Source: Dickeya oryzae
Lineage (GTDB): Bacteria; Pseudomonadota; Gammaproteobacteria; Enterobacterales; Enterobacteriaceae
DNA: 64,000 nucleotides
Direction of reading: 5' to 3'
Assembly (NCBI RefSeq): GCF_009372235.1
Contig: NZ_ML762920.1
Span: 951,631-1,015,630, forward strand
Under the pieces are notes generated by a model, which was given only the letters and a program-made list of their open reading frames with translations, searched no databases and was not told the origin of the DNA. Below are positions 1 to 9,619 of this stretch, piece by piece; position 1 is the first letter of the stretch; each line of letters begins with the position of its first letter. Both the position numbers and the translations under genes were made by a program.

Positions 1-1232
1 CGCGGAATCACTTTCTCGACCAGTCCCCCCATGGTTTCCAGTCCCAGCGACAGCGGGATAACATCCAGCAACAGCATTTCACTGTCAGGCTTGTTACCGA
101 CCAGGATATCCGCCTGGATGGCCGCGCCAATAGCCACCACTTTATCCGGGTCGATAGAGGTCAACGGCGTACGACCAAAGAATTCGCCCACCTGCTCACG
201 CACCAACGGGACACGGGTAGAACCACCAACCATGACGACTTCTTTCACGTCATCTACATCAACACCCGCGTCTTTGAGCGAGCGACGACAAGACAATAGC
301 GTGCGTTTCACCAGCGGTGCAATCAACGCATTGAACTGTTCACGGGTAATCTCACCTTGCCAGCCCGCGACCGATACCGGCACAGAGTGCGAGTCACTCA
401 GGGCGATCTTAGTCTGTACCGCAGTATTAAGCAGCGTCTGTTGCAATTGATGATCATCACGCACGACGATACCGGCCTGTTCGCGGATCCACTCAACCAG
501 CAGATGGTCAAAATCATCCCCACCCAATGCCGAGTCACCGCCGGTCGCCAGCACTTCAAATACCCCACGGCTAAGACGCAGGATAGAGATATCAAAGGTA
601 CCACCGCCCAGATCATATACGGCAATCACACCTTCCTGACCTGAATCCAGACCATAGGCTATCGCCGCCGCCGTCGGTTCATTGAGCAGGCGCAGCACAT
701 GCAGACCAGCCAGACGGGCGGCATCTTTGGTGCCCTGACGCTGGGCGTCATCAAAATAAGCCGGCACAGTAATCACCACGCCGTCAGGTAACCCATTGAG
801 TGCTTCTTCAGCACGGCGGGTCAGCGCAGACAGAATGTCGGCCGAGATCTGAATCGGATTGCGTGCACCACCAGCGGTTTGCAACACCGGCAGGCCATTT
901 TCGCTGGCGGTAAACTGATAAGGCAGATGAGGATAACGCTGCTGGATGTCAGCCAGTGACCGTCCCATTAAGCGCTTGACGGAGCTGACGGTGTTAACCG
1001 GGTCAATGGCCGCCTGCTGACGCGCCTCCCAACCAACGGTATGCCCGTCAGCGTCATAATGCACAACGGACGGTAACAGGTGACGCCCGTTATGGTCAGG
1101 CAACGTCTGTGCCTCACCACTTCGGACCGTGGCAACCAGAGAGTGGGTGGTTCCCAGATCAATGCCAACAGCCAAACGGTGCTGATGCGGCGCTGCACTC
1201 AGTCCTGGCTCGCTGATTTGTAATAAGGCCAT
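1..1232 (-). CDS. hscA: Hsp70-type Fe-S chaperone HscA, partial (first 410 residues)
   Basis: Specialised Hsp70 chaperone that, with HscB, drives ATP-dependent release of the [2Fe-2S] cluster from IscU. The reading frame is open from an ATG at 1232 to the left edge of the window. The start reads [10 protein letters not shown] and is followed by the Hsp70 phosphate-1 motif GIDLGTTHS. About 410 of the roughly 616 residues usual for the family are visible, covering the ATPase domain and the beginning of the substrate-binding region; the C terminus lies outside the window. It is the last visible gene of the isc operon, 74 bp after hscB, and fdx would be expected next. Identification is firm. Confidence 0.95.
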   Translation of the reverse strand, partial: MALLQISEPGLSAAPHQHRLAVGIDLGTTHSLVATVRSGEAQTLPDHNGRHLLPSVVHYDADGHTVGWEARQQAAIDPVNTVSSVKRLMGRSLADIQQRYPHLPYQFTASENGLPVLQTAGGARNPIQISADILSALTRRAEEALNGLPDGVVITVPAYFDDAQRQGTKDAARLAGLHVLRLLNEPTAAAIAYGLDSGQEGVIAVYDLGGGTFDISILRLSRGVFEVLATGGDSALGGDDFDHLLVEWIREQAGIVVRDDHQLQQTLLNTAVQTKIALSDSHSVPVSVAGWQGEITREQFNALIAPLVKRTLLSCRRSLKDAGVDVDDVKEVVMVGGSTRVPLVREQVGEFFGRTPLTSIDPDKVVAIGAAIQADILVGNKPDSEMLLLDVIPLSLGLETMGGLVEKVIP

Positions 1233-1306
1233 ATTGAGCTTCCATCAATTGGCGGGCGGGCAACGATGACACCAGGCCATGATTGCCCTACCGGATTGAA
1301 TGTGAC

Positions 1307-1825
1307 TTATCGTTCCAGCAATTGTTCTTCGAGTTGTTCGACCTGCTGCTGGAGTCGATCAAAAAAGCGTAGTTTACGCACGGTATCCGCTGCATCCGAC
1401 CAGGATTCAGCATCCAGCTCGCTCACCATTTGCTCGCTACGCTGGCGGGTCATCCCTTGCAGACGCTGTGCAAATGCTGCCAGCGCACTTTCCGCATCCG
1501 GTCGGCGCTCAATCTCATCGAGCTCTTCGCGCAGTTCCATCTGCTCCATCAGGAATGCAGTATCATGGAGCGTATGCTGTTCGCTGCTCAAATCGAAGCC
1601 GTGCAAAGATAGCATATACTCGGCGCGTTTCAGTGGGTGCTTTAGCGCCTGATAGGCATTATTGATGGTGGCGGCCTGTTGTAGCGCCATCATACGGTCG
1701 CGTTCCGGGCTGGCGGCAAAGCGGTCAGGATGAAACTGGCGCTGCAGTTCCTGAAACCGGGAAGCAAGCAGGCTGCCATCCACCTTATAGCGAATCGGCA
1801 GCCCGAATAAAGTAAAGTAATCCAT
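1307..1825 (-). CDS. hscB: J-domain co-chaperone HscB (172 aa)
   Basis: J-protein partner of HscA that brings IscU to the chaperone and stimulates its ATPase activity. The N-terminal J domain starts [10 protein letters not shown] and carries the HPD tripeptide (FHPDRF, about residues 32-34). A C-terminal helical domain rich in Glu and Gln binds IscU. The frame is open further upstream to 1891, but the family start MDYF lies at 1825 and gives 172 residues, the usual length. A stable hairpin lies in the 104-bp gap after iscA. Confidence 0.95.
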   Translation of the reverse strand: MDYFTLFGLPIRYKVDGSLLASRFQELQRQFHPDRFAASPERDRMMALQQAATINNAYQALKHPLKRAEYMLSLHGFDLSSEQHTLHDTAFLMEQMELREELDEIERRPDAESALAAFAQRLQGMTRQRSEQMVSELDAESWSDAADTVRKLRFFDRLQQQVEQLEEQLLER

Positions 1826-1859
1826 AGTGTGCTCTGAGTTCGCAGACAATTCATGCACG

Positions 1860-1897
1860 CCCGCCGTGCTATATACACAAGCACACCACACGGCGGG
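1860..1897. other. Intercistronic hairpin between iscA and hscB
   Basis: Inverted repeat CCCGCCGTG (1860-1868) and CACGGCGGG (1889-1897): a perfect 9-bp GC-rich stem with a 20-nt loop. No T-run follows on the operon (minus) strand, so it does not look like a classical terminator. It may stabilise or separate the iscA and hscB-hscA parts of the isc transcript. The structure is seen; the role is inferred. Confidence 0.55.
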
Positions 1898-1929
1898 AGC
1901 CAGTCAACAGACCGGCCAGCGGTCAGACA

Positions 1930-2253
1930 TTAAACATTAAAGCTTTCGCCGCAACCGCACTCGCTGGAAACGTTAGGGTTATTGAATTTGAAGCCTTCGT
2001 TCAGCCCTTCCTTGACGAAATCTAACTCGGTACCGTCAAGGTAGACCAGGCTTTTACCGTCAATAATGACCTTCACGCCCTTGTCTTCGAACACCACATC
2101 ATCGGTGTTCAATTCATCAACAAATTCCAGCACATACGCCATACCGGAGCAACCAGAAGTTCTCACCCCCAGACGCAAACCGATACCTTTGCCGCGGTTA
2201 GCCATAAAAGCATTAACACGTTGTGCAGCACTGTCGCTCAGGGAAATCGACAT
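1930..2253 (-). CDS. iscA: A-type Fe-S cluster carrier IscA (107 aa)
   Basis: A-type carrier that accepts Fe-S clusters or iron and delivers them to apo-proteins. It has the three conserved cysteines of the family: Cys35 in TSGCSGM and Cys99/Cys101 in the C-terminal ECGCGESF. Its 107 residues are the standard length. It is third of the assembly genes, 25 bp after iscU, in the usual order. Confidence 0.97.
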   Translation of the reverse strand: MSISLSDSAAQRVNAFMANRGKGIGLRLGVRTSGCSGMAYVLEFVDELNTDDVVFEDKGVKVIIDGKSLVYLDGTELDFVKEGLNEGFKFNNPNVSSECGCGESFNV

Positions 2254-2278
2254 AGCAAACCTCTAATTCATCTGCCTG

Positions 2279-2665
2279 TTATTTGTCGCTACGTTTGCTC
2301 TTGTAATCGGCGATGGCGGCTTTGATAGCGTCTTCAGCCAGAATAGAGCAGTGAATTTTCACCGGCGGCAATTCCAGTTCTTCGGCGATTTGGGTGTTCT
2401 TGATCGATTCGGCTTCCGTCAGACTTTTGCCTTTCACCCACTCAGTGACCAGCGAGCTGGAAGCGATAGCGGAACCGCAACCGTAGGTTTTAAAGCGGGC
2501 ATCTTCGATAATCCCCTGCTCGTTGACCTTGATTTGCAGTTTCATCACGTCACCACAGGCCGGTGCGCCCACCATACCGCTGCCGATACTCGGATCAGAT
2601 GAATCGAACGAGCCGACATTGCGCGGATTTTCATAGTGATCAATTACTTTTTCGCTGTAAGCCAT
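2279..2665 (-). CDS. iscU: Fe-S assembly scaffold IscU (128 aa)
   Basis: Scaffold on which [2Fe-2S] clusters are built with sulfur from IscS. The three ligand cysteines are visible: Cys37 (GAPACGDV), Cys63 (TYGCGSA) and Cys106 (KIHCSIL). The LPPVK motif just before Cys106 is the HscA recognition site. Length 128 aa matches the family. The gene lies 24 bp after iscS in the isc operon. Confidence 0.97.
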   Translation of the reverse strand: MAYSEKVIDHYENPRNVGSFDSSDPSIGSGMVGAPACGDVMKLQIKVNEQGIIEDARFKTYGCGSAIASSSLVTEWVKGKSLTEAESIKNTQIAEELELPPVKIHCSILAEDAIKAAIADYKSKRSDK

Positions 2666-2689
2666 AATATACGTCCTGATTCCTGCGAA

Positions 2690-3904
2690 TTAATGGTGCG
2701 CCCATTCGATGCTGTTGATATCCACGCCTTGCTTGAACATGTCCCACAGCGGAGACAGGTCACGCAGACGGCCGATGGATTTACGAACCAGATCGATGGT
2801 GTAGTCAATTTCTTCTTCAGTCGTGAAGCGACCCAGAGAGAAGCGGATGGAGCTGTGTGCCAGTTCATCGTTCATCCCCAGTGCACGTAGCACATAAGAA
2901 GGCTCCAGGCTGGCAGAGGTACAAGCCGAACCGGAAGACACCGCCAGATCCTTCAGTGCCATGATCAGCGACTCACCTTCCACATAGTTGAAGCTGACGT
3001 TCAGGATATTCGGTGCGCCCTGCTCCAAATCGCCGTTCAGGTACACTTCTTCGATATCGTTGATGCCGTTCCACAGGCGATCGCGCAGAGCGCGCAGGCG
3101 AACAGCCTCTTCAGCCATTTCTTCTTTAGCAATGCGATAGGCTTCACCCATACCGACAATCTGATGGACCGGCAGGGTACCAGAACGCATACCGCGTTCG
3201 TGGCCACCGCCATGCATCTGCGCTTCAATACGCACACGCGGCTTACGACGCACATACAGCGCGCCAATCCCTTTCGGACCGTAAATCTTGTGACCGGAGA
3301 AAGACATCAGGTCAACTTTCAGTTGGCTGAGATCAATCGGCAGCTTGCCTACGCTCTGAGTAGCATCGACATGGAAAATAATGCCGCGACTACGACACAT
3401 TTCGCCGATGGTCGCGATGTCCTGTACCACGCCGATTTCGTTATTCACATGCATGATGGACACCACGATAGTGTCATCACGCATAGCCGCTTCCAGCTCT
3501 TTCAAATCAATGATGCCGTTGCGCTGTGGTGCCAGGTAAGTCACTTCAAACCCTTCGCGCTCAAGCTGACGGCAGGTATCCAGCACAGCTTTGTGTTCGG
3601 TCTTGCTGGTAATGATGTGCTTGCCTTTTTTCTGATAGAAATTCGCTGCACCTTTGATAGCCAGATTGTCGGATTCGGTAGCGCCAGAAGTGAAAACGAT
3701 CTCGCGCGGGTCCGCACCAACCAGTTCAGCCACCTGATTACGGGCGATATCTACCGCCTCTTCCGCCTGCCAACCAAAACGGTGAGAGCGTGAGGCTGGG
3801 TTGCCGAACGTACCGTCCAGCGTCAGAAACTGCATCATTTTTTCGGCTACGCGCGGGTCGACCGGTGTGGTAGCGGAATAATCCAGATAAATGGGTAACT
3901 TCAT
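2690..3904 (-). CDS. iscS: Cysteine desulfurase IscS (404 aa)
   Basis: PLP enzyme that converts cysteine to alanine and hands the sulfur to IscU, tRNA thiolation enzymes and others. The PLP lysine lies in [10 protein letters not shown] (near residue 206) and the mobile active-site cysteine in [10 protein letters not shown] (near residue 328). The C-terminal tail ends in SIEWAHH, typical of enterobacterial IscS. Length 404 aa equals the E. coli protein. It sits 58 bp downstream of iscR. Confidence 0.98.
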   Translation of the reverse strand: MKLPIYLDYSATTPVDPRVAEKMMQFLTLDGTFGNPASRSHRFGWQAEEAVDIARNQVAELVGADPREIVFTSGATESDNLAIKGAANFYQKKGKHIITSKTEHKAVLDTCRQLEREGFEVTYLAPQRNGIIDLKELEAAMRDDTIVVSIMHVNNEIGVVQDIATIGEMCRSRGIIFHVDATQSVGKLPIDLSQLKVDLMSFSGHKIYGPKGIGALYVRRKPRVRIEAQMHGGGHERGMRSGTLPVHQIVGMGEAYRIAKEEMAEEAVRLRALRDRLWNGINDIEEVYLNGDLEQGAPNILNVSFNYVEGESLIMALKDLAVSSGSACTSASLEPSYVLRALGMNDELAHSSIRFSLGRFTTEEEIDYTIDLVRKSIGRLRDLSPLWDMFKQGVDINSIEWAHH

Positions 3905-3962
3905 TGCTCTTAAACTCCGTACATCACTTCAAAACGTTCAAGGCGTTTCGTTCTTTTTTCTT

Positions 3963-4457
3963 TCAGGCACGCAAGTTGACGTTGATGGTTTCTTGTATGC
4001 GTCCGTTGGCGGTACGACGCACGTCAGCATCCTGACGATCCGCGACGTCCAGAATCTCTTTGTTATTGACCAATTCATCCAGGGTGATGTTATTGAGAAA
4101 CTCGCTGATGCGGTCACTCAAATCACGCCACAGCGTGTGGGTCAGACAGCGATCGCCGCCCTGACACCCTTCTTTCCCCTGGCAGCGCGTGGCATCCACA
4201 GATTCATCCACCGCTGAGATAACCGAGCCGACAGCGATTTCGGCAGAGTCTTTGCCCAACAGATAACCACCACCTGGACCACGCACGCTGGCAACCAGCC
4301 CATGCTTACGCAGGCGAGAGAACAGCTGTTCCAGATAAGAAAGCGAAATACCCTGACGCTCGGAGATATCCGCCAGCGGAACCGGGCCTTCCTTTGAATG
4401 CAGCGCCACATCAAGCATGGCGGTAACGGCGTAGCGGCCTTTAGATGTCAGTCTCAT
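3963..4457 (-). CDS. iscR: Rrf2-family Fe-S regulator IscR (164 aa)
   Basis: Transcription factor that senses Fe-S status through a [2Fe-2S] cluster and represses its own operon when loaded. The N-terminal winged helix starts [10 protein letters not shown]. The cluster cysteines appear in [13 protein letters not shown] (near residues 92, 98 and 104), followed by the conserved His in LTHTLW. First gene of the isc operon; IscR-type sites lie just upstream (4484-4590). Confidence 0.97.
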   Translation of the reverse strand: MRLTSKGRYAVTAMLDVALHSKEGPVPLADISERQGISLSYLEQLFSRLRKHGLVASVRGPGGGYLLGKDSAEIAVGSVISAVDESVDATRCQGKEGCQGGDRCLTHTLWRDLSDRISEFLNNITLDELVNNKEILDVADRQDADVRRTANGRIQETINVNLRA

Positions 4458-4483
4458 GTTAGTGGTATCCGTAAGATAAACAT

Positions 4484-4590
4484 GTATTATTAAGACAAGT
4501 ATTATGAGTCAAGTATACATAGCACAGTCATAAGTCTGACATTCCTGAGTGTTTTAGTCAACTATTTAACCAAGTAAATAACTCAACTAT
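4484..4590 (-). promoter_or_regulatory. isc operon promoter with type 1 IscR operators
   Basis: The best site, read on the minus strand at 4541-4565, starts ATAGTTGACT, continues AAAACA and ends CTCAGGAAT. It differs from the published type 1 consensus (ATASYYGACT-RWWWYAGTCRRSTAT) at about two positions. Further partial copies are seen around 4490-4515 (ATACTTGACT) and just upstream of 4566 (ATAGTTGAG). A sigma-70-like element TTGACT (4507-4512), 17 bp, TAATAC (4484-4489) lies close to the iscR start; an alternative -10, TATACT, lies about 30 bp further upstream. E. coli also has several IscR sites here. Which promoter is used is not settled by the sequence. Confidence 0.65.
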
Positions 4591-4640
4591 TACCCCGGCA
4601 CAGCACGTATTCCCAATAACCGCTCTCAATCCACTCTTAT

Positions 4641-5387
4641 TCAATGATTATTCTGCGACGGGTCCGATGGCGTCGTTTTGGTGATAGCGCTCAGAATGCC
4701 GCGCAGAATGTTGAGCTCCTGCGTTTCAGGACGGGCACGGGTAAACAACCGGCGCAGCTTGTTCATCACCTGTCCCTGATGGGACTGACGGATGAAACCG
4801 GTATGCAGCAGCGTTTCTTCCAGATGCTGATAAAAGCGCTCCAGATCATCTACCAGCGGATAAGGGCTCTCTTCGTGTGCCACTTCGCCCTGTTGCTGGC
4901 GGTCCAGCCAGGCGACGCGCACCTCATAAGACAGGATCTGTACAGCCATCGCCAGATTGAGCGAGCTGTATTCAGGATTAGCGGGGATCGCCACATGATA
5001 GTGGCATTTTTGCAGTTCATCATTCGTCAGCCCTACGCGTTCGCGACCGAACACGATAGCCACTGGTGCGTGCTGCGCTTCCTGAATACTGCGCACACCG
5101 CATTCGCGTGGTTCCAGCATCGGCCAGGGTAACGTGCGGGAACGGGCGCTGGTACCCACCACCAGACCGCATCCTTCCAGCGCCTGATCAAGAGTATCAA
5201 CAATAGTAGCGTTGCCAATGACATCACTGGCGCCAGCAGACAAGGAGATTGCCTGCGAATCGGGTTTGACCAGCGGATTAACCAGCCAAAGATTAGTCAG
5301 GCCCATGGTTTTCATCGCCCTGGCCGTTGACCCCATATTGCCGGTATGCGACGTCTCCACCAGCACAATGCGTATATTCTCTAACAT
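4641..5387 (-). CDS. trmJ: tRNA (cytidine/uridine-2'-O)-methyltransferase TrmJ (248 aa)
   Basis: SPOUT-fold methyltransferase that 2'-O-methylates position 32 of several tRNAs. The start [20 protein letters not shown] and the C-terminal SPOUT knot segments ([29 protein letters not shown]) are diagnostic. Length is typical. It lies upstream of iscR on the same strand and diverges from suhB, the order seen in E. coli. Confidence 0.95.
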   Translation of the reverse strand: MLENIRIVLVETSHTGNMGSTARAMKTMGLTNLWLVNPLVKPDSQAISLSAGASDVIGNATIVDTLDQALEGCGLVVGTSARSRTLPWPMLEPRECGVRSIQEAQHAPVAIVFGRERVGLTNDELQKCHYHVAIPANPEYSSLNLAMAVQILSYEVRVAWLDRQQQGEVAHEESPYPLVDDLERFYQHLEETLLHTGFIRQSHQGQVMNKLRRLFTRARPETQELNILRGILSAITKTTPSDPSQNNH

Positions 5388-5466
5388 GCGGACTCTGTCA
5401 TACGAAACGGAAAACCGGCGTATGTTAACACAAACTTCTCTGTTTTCTCTTTCTCCTGCAATCTGC

Positions 5467-5472
5467 TATACT
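5467..5472 (+). promoter_or_regulatory. Candidate suhB promoter (-10 element)
   Basis: TATACT at 5467-5472 lies 42 bp before the suhB start, in the trmJ-suhB divergent region. The -35 region upstream is weak (TTTCTC around 5444), so the assignment is tentative. Confidence 0.4.
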
Positions 5473-5514
5473 CCGCGCCGTTTTCTGTTCTTTAACATTC
5501 TTGTGGACGATACC

Positions 5515-6318
5515 ATGCATCCGATGCTTAACATCGCCGTGCGCGCAGCGCGCAAAGGCGGCAACTTGATTGCAAAAAACTATGAAACGCCTGACGCCGT
5601 TGAGGCCAGCCAGAAAGGCACTAACGATTTTGTCACTAACGTTGATCGCGATGCAGAGCGCCTGATTATCGAGGTAATCCGTAAAGCCTACCCGCAGCAC
5701 ACCATCATTGGTGAAGAGTGCGGTGAAATGGTGGGTGAGGATCAGGACGTGCAATGGGTTATCGATCCCCTGGATGGCACGACCAACTTCATCAAACGTC
5801 TCCCCCATTTTGCTGTTTCCATCGCTGTTCGCGTCAAAGGCCGCACCGAAGTCGCGGTTGTTTACGACCCCATGCGTAATGAACTGTTTACCGCCACTCG
5901 CGGTCAGGGCGCACAGTTAAACGGCTATCGCCTGCGCGGCGGTAACGCCCGTGATCTGGATGGCACTATTCTTGCCACCGGGTTCCCGTTCAAACACAAG
6001 CAGCACAGCGCCAGCTACCTGCGTGTACTGGAGGCGTTGTTCAGCCAGTGCGCCGACTTCCGCCGCACCGGTTCCGCTGCGCTCGACCTGGCCTATGTGG
6101 CAGCAGGCCGCGTAGATGGCTTTTTTGAGATCGGCCTGAAACCCTGGGATTTTGCTGGCGGCGAACTGCTGGTGCGTGAAGCTGGCGGCATCGTGACCGA
6201 TTTCGTCGGCGGTCATAACTACCTTGCTTCCGGTAACATTGTTGCGGGTAACCCGCGCGTAGTGAAATCCCTGCTGTCCACCATCCGCGACCAGTTAAGC
6301 GACGCGCTCAAGCGCTAA
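5515..6318 (+). CDS. suhB: Inositol-1-monophosphatase / Nus factor SuhB (267 aa)
   Basis: Mg-dependent inositol monophosphatase fold. In E. coli SuhB also acts in the rRNA antitermination complex. Metal and phosphate motifs are present: GEECGE and WVIDPLDGTTNFI, plus the C-terminal PWDFAGGELLVREAGG. The frame is open well upstream, but the start MHPMLNIAVRAARKGG at 5515 gives 267 residues, equal to E. coli SuhB. A strong terminator follows at 6327. Confidence 0.97.
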   Translation: MHPMLNIAVRAARKGGNLIAKNYETPDAVEASQKGTNDFVTNVDRDAERLIIEVIRKAYPQHTIIGEECGEMVGEDQDVQWVIDPLDGTTNFIKRLPHFAVSIAVRVKGRTEVAVVYDPMRNELFTATRGQGAQLNGYRLRGGNARDLDGTILATGFPFKHKQHSASYLRVLEALFSQCADFRRTGSAALDLAYVAAGRVDGFFEIGLKPWDFAGGELLVREAGGIVTDFVGGHNYLASGNIVAGNPRVVKSLLSTIRDQLSDALKR

Positions 6319-6326
6319 CCCTTCCT

Positions 6327-6366
6327 GTGGGCATGTCATCAGCCATGCCCACGCTATGATTTTTCT
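6327..6366 (+). terminator. Rho-independent terminator after suhB
   Basis: Stem GTGGGCATG (6327-6335), 8-nt loop, CATGCCCAC (6344-6352), followed closely by a T-rich stretch (ATTTTTCT). Confidence 0.75.
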
Positions 6367-6413
6367 CTGTTATTTTTCTTTACAACTCAACCCTATTGAG
6401 TAAGAGTTTAACC

Positions 6414-6432
6414 TTATATGATAATAATTATT
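6414..6432 (+). promoter_or_regulatory. Candidate Fur box upstream of the ABC uptake operon
   Basis: The 19-mer at 6414-6432 contains TGATAATAATTATT and matches the classical Fur consensus GATAATGATAATCATTATC at about 13 of 19 positions. It lies about 70 bp before the binding-protein start, which fits iron-repressed transcription of the three-gene operon. Inferred from pattern only. Confidence 0.6.
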
Positions 6433-6502
6433 AAACTCATTCATTTCTCATTCAGTTGACTCAGGATTGACCTACACACAGCGGTTAATGACAGGATAAG
6501 TT

Positions 6503-7627
6503 ATGTTAAAGAAATCATGGCGTTCTCTTTTTTTGGCTACCACACTGACCACCTCTTTTGCCAGCCTGGCCACCCAGTATCCCCTCACCGTGACCGATAT
6601 CGACGGACAGCACGTCACCATCAACCAGGAACCGCAGCGCGTTGTATTGCAGGACGGGCGCGACATCATGTCGATGGCGTTGTTAGATCGCGATAATCCG
6701 TTCCACCGACTGGTTGCCTGGAACAATCTGCCCAAGAAACAAGACACCGCCACCTGGGATCTGTTGAAGGGAAAATGGCCACAATCTGAGGGCATCCTCG
6801 ACATGGGGTTCAGCGACAAAGGTGACGTGGAGCTGGAAAGTATTCTGGCTAAAAAACCAGACCTGATGATTGCCCAACTGCGCGCCAAACCGGCACTGAT
6901 GGAAAATGGTGTCATCAGCAAACTGAACGCGCTGCACATTCCGCTGGTGTTTGTGGACTATGAAATCAACCCGGCTCAAAACACCGCTCCCAGCGTTGAC
7001 TTGCTTGGCAAGGTGTTAAACCGTGAAGAAAATGCCAAAGCCTATACTGATTTTTACCGCCAGCACTTTAACGATATTCAAAAAGTGACCGCCGGTATCG
7101 CCCCCAAACCCACCGTCTTTATCGAACCTATCGCTGGCAACTCTGATGCGTGTTGCTTTACTCACGCCCACAATGGCTGGGGTGGCCTGTTGGAAGCCAT
7201 CGGCGCGAAAAACATCGGATCTGGTTTGCTGCCGGGAGCATCGGGTTTTGTCTCACTGGAAAAAGTGATCAGTGAAAAACCGGATACCTACATCATGACC
7301 GGTTCCAAACGTGGTAACGGTACCAGCAAAATTTTGCCATTTGGCTATGGTGCCAGCGACAGCGATATCCAGGAAAAAGCCAAAGCACTGCTGAGCCGTA
7401 CCGGTATTGACCAGGTTCCTGCCATTAAAGCAGGTCAGGTCTATGGGATTTACCACCATTTCTATAACCATCCGTACAACATTGTTGGTATGGAATATCT
7501 GGCCAAAGCGGTGTATCCGAAGCAGTTCAGCAATCTGAACCCGGACGAGACCTATCATTACATCGTTCGCCATTTCACCACCTTGCCTGACGACAATTTT
7601 GTGTTTGCCCGTAAACTGGCTAATTAA
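6503..7627 (+). CDS. Periplasmic substrate-binding protein of an iron-type ABC importer (374 aa)
   Basis: Probable periplasmic receptor of a FecCD-type (siderophore, haem or cobalamin) importer. A signal peptide (about residues 1-23, FLATTLTTSFASLA) is followed by the class III binding-protein fold: PQRVVL near the N terminus, the segment KKPDLMIAQLRAK, and in the C lobe a conserved block with adjacent cysteines, DACCFTHAHNGWGGLLEAIG. First of three genes; the permease starts 3 bp after its stop. A probable Fur box lies upstream. About 30-40% similar by eye to the second binding protein at 9620-10741, including the Cys-Cys pair. The ligand cannot be read from the sequence, and no TonB-dependent receptor is adjacent. 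Confidence 0.85.
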   Translation: MLKKSWRSLFLATTLTTSFASLATQYPLTVTDIDGQHVTINQEPQRVVLQDGRDIMSMALLDRDNPFHRLVAWNNLPKKQDTATWDLLKGKWPQSEGILDMGFSDKGDVELESILAKKPDLMIAQLRAKPALMENGVISKLNALHIPLVFVDYEINPAQNTAPSVDLLGKVLNREENAKAYTDFYRQHFNDIQKVTAGIAPKPTVFIEPIAGNSDACCFTHAHNGWGGLLEAIGAKNIGSGLLPGASGFVSLEKVISEKPDTYIMTGSKRGNGTSKILPFGYGASDSDIQEKAKALLSRTGIDQVPAIKAGQVYGIYHHFYNHPYNIVGMEYLAKAVYPKQFSNLNPDETYHYIVRHFTTLPDDNFVFARKLAN

Positions 7628-7630
7628 CCC

Positions 7631-8713
7631 ATGAGTGTAACCACCGAATCCTCCATCAGCCGTGTCAACACGGCTGAAAACAGCGCGATAACCCAGTACA
7701 ACGCCGTCATCCGCCATCGGCTGGTGATCATGGCGGTGATGGCGGTCGCGATTGTGGCCTCCCTGCTGCTGGACTTTATGCTCGGCCCTTCCGGCCTGCC
7801 TCTTGATGTACTGTGGCAGACACTGACCGACCCGGCTAACGCCGATGCTGGTAGCCGGGTCATCGTCTGGGACATCCGTCTGCCCTACGCCTTAATGGCG
7901 GTGGTGGTCGGTTTGGCGCTGGGGCTGGCCGGTGCAGAAATGCAAACCATTTTGAATAACCCGCTAGCCAGCCCATTCACGCTGGGGGTTTCGTCGGCGG
8001 CGGCGTTTGGCGCGGCGCTGGCAATCGTACTGGGGATTGGTATTCCCGGCGTGCCAGCGCAATGGTTCATTTCGGCTAACGCCTTCCTGTTCGCGCTATT
8101 GGCGGCTCTGTTGTTGGATGGTATTACCCGCTGGACGAAGGTGGCGACCTCTGGCGTGGTGTTATTCGGTATAGCACTGGTATTCACGTTTAACGCGCTG
8201 GTCTCCGTTTTGCAGTTCGTCGCCAACGAAGATACGCTGCAAGGGCTGGTGTTTTGGACGATGGGTAGCCTGGCCCGCTCCTCCTGGGAGAAACTCGGTA
8301 TTCTGCTGGCCGTTCTCGCTGTGGTGATGCCGCTGTCCATGATGAGTTCATGGAAGTTGACCGCACTGCGTTTAGGTGAAGATCGCGCCATCAGCTTTGG
8401 TATCAACGTACGCCGTTTGCGTCTGACGACGTTGCTGCGCATCAGTTTATTGTCGGCTCTATCGGTCGCGTTCGTCGGGCCGATTGGTTTTATCGGTCTG
8501 GTCGCCCCGCACATCGCCCGTATGATTTTCGGTGAAGACCACCGTTTTTATCTACCGGCTAGTGCCCTGACGGGGGCGTTGGTGTTGTCGCTAGCGTCAG
8601 TCGCGTCCAAAAACCTGCTGCCCGGCGTCATTATTCCGGTTGGGATTGTCACCTCGCTGGTAGGGGTTCCTTTCTTCCTGAGTATTATTCTGCGTAACCG
8701 GGGGAACGTATGA
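7631..8713 (+). CDS. FecCD-family ABC importer permease (360 aa)
   Basis: Inner-membrane permease with about ten hydrophobic helices. Family signatures: WDIRLPYALMAVVVGLALGL and AGAEMQTILNNPLASPFTLG near the N-terminal third, and the coupling region GFIGLVAPHIARMIFGEDHR near residue 290. These are typical of BtuC/FhuB/FecCD transporters. It overlaps the ATPase gene by 4 bp (ATGA), so the two are translationally coupled. No strong ribosome site precedes the ATG, which fits coupling to the binding-protein gene 3 bp upstream. Confidence 0.9.
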   Translation: MSVTTESSISRVNTAENSAITQYNAVIRHRLVIMAVMAVAIVASLLLDFMLGPSGLPLDVLWQTLTDPANADAGSRVIVWDIRLPYALMAVVVGLALGLAGAEMQTILNNPLASPFTLGVSSAAAFGAALAIVLGIGIPGVPAQWFISANAFLFALLAALLLDGITRWTKVATSGVVLFGIALVFTFNALVSVLQFVANEDTLQGLVFWTMGSLARSSWEKLGILLAVLAVVMPLSMMSSWKLTALRLGEDRAISFGINVRRLRLTTLLRISLLSALSVAFVGPIGFIGLVAPHIARMIFGEDHRFYLPASALTGALVLSLASVASKNLLPGVIIPVGIVTSLVGVPFFLSIILRNRGNV

Positions 8714-9501
8714 GTCACAATGGGTTGTCGATTTCACGGTTTTCTGCCGGTTACTCCAAACGAAACATCATTAACGACCTGTCGGTGCCACTCCTGCCAC
8801 GCGGTAAAATAACGGTATTGTTGGGGCCAAATGGTAGCGGTAAATCGACACTGCTGCGCGCGTTGGCCGGTTTAGGACAGGCGCAAGGCGACCTGTTACT
8901 GGATGACGTCAACCTGATGCAGTTACCTTTCGCCAAACGGGCGGAAAAAGTGGTGTATCTGCCGCAATCATTGCCCGCAGGCGTACATCTCCATGTACTG
9001 GAATCGATTATCGTCGCTCAGCGTGCATCCGGCGGACTGCATCACAGCAGTCACGAAGATGAAGTGCTGGCGCTGCTCAGGCAACTGGGTATTTCGCATC
9101 TGGCAATGAGCTATCTGGATCAACTCTCTGGTGGTCAGAAACAGCTGGTCGGGCTGGCACAATCGCTGATCCGCCAGCCTTCACTGCTATTGCTTGATGA
9201 ACCACTCAGCGCATTGGATCTCAATTACCAGTATCACGTCATGGACCTGGTCCGCCAGGAAACCCGTAAGCGAAATATTGTGACGGTAGTCGTCGTACAC
9301 GACATTAATATCGCGCTGCGTCATGGCGACCATGTGTTGATGCTCAAAGACGGCAAACTGATCGCAGACGGCGAACCCGCTAACGTGATCAGTGAAGACA
9401 GTCTGGCTCAGGTGTATGGCGTGCGTGGCCGCATTGAACGCTGCTCGCGCGGTATTCCACAAGTGATGATCGACGGGCTGGTCACTGAACCACGGCTGTG
9501 A
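8710..9501 (+). CDS. FecE-type ABC importer ATPase (263 aa)
   Basis: Cytoplasmic ATPase of the same importer. Walker A GPNGSGKST, Q-loop region LPQSLPAG, signature LSGGQKQL, Walker B LLLLDEP and the H-loop (VVVVHDINIAL) are all intact. Length and the DLNYQYHVMDLV segment are typical of the FecE/FhuC group that energises siderophore and cobalamin uptake. Last gene of the three-gene operon; a shared bidirectional terminator follows. Confidence 0.9.
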   Translation: MSHNGLSISRFSAGYSKRNIINDLSVPLLPRGKITVLLGPNGSGKSTLLRALAGLGQAQGDLLLDDVNLMQLPFAKRAEKVVYLPQSLPAGVHLHVLESIIVAQRASGGLHHSSHEDEVLALLRQLGISHLAMSYLDQLSGGQKQLVGLAQSLIRQPSLLLLDEPLSALDLNYQYHVMDLVRQETRKRNIVTVVVVHDINIALRHGDHVLMLKDGKLIADGEPANVISEDSLAQVYGVRGRIERCSRGIPQVMIDGLVTEPRL

Positions 9502-9543
9502 AATTCCCGCTGCAAACCTGCTAATCCGTCTAATAAGCACTGA

Positions 9544-9581
9544 AAAAAGCCCCGAACAGTTACTGGTTCAGGGCTTTTTTA
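9544..9581. terminator. Bidirectional Rho-independent terminator
   Basis: AAAAAAGCCC on one side and GGGCTTTTTT on the other flank an imperfect stem (CGAAC ... GTTC). It serves both the ABC operon on the plus strand and the convergent second binding-protein gene on the minus strand. Confidence 0.85.
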
Positions 9582-9619
9582 TTGAGCTATCAGCCGCCCG
9601 TGAAGGCGGCAGTCGTCTG

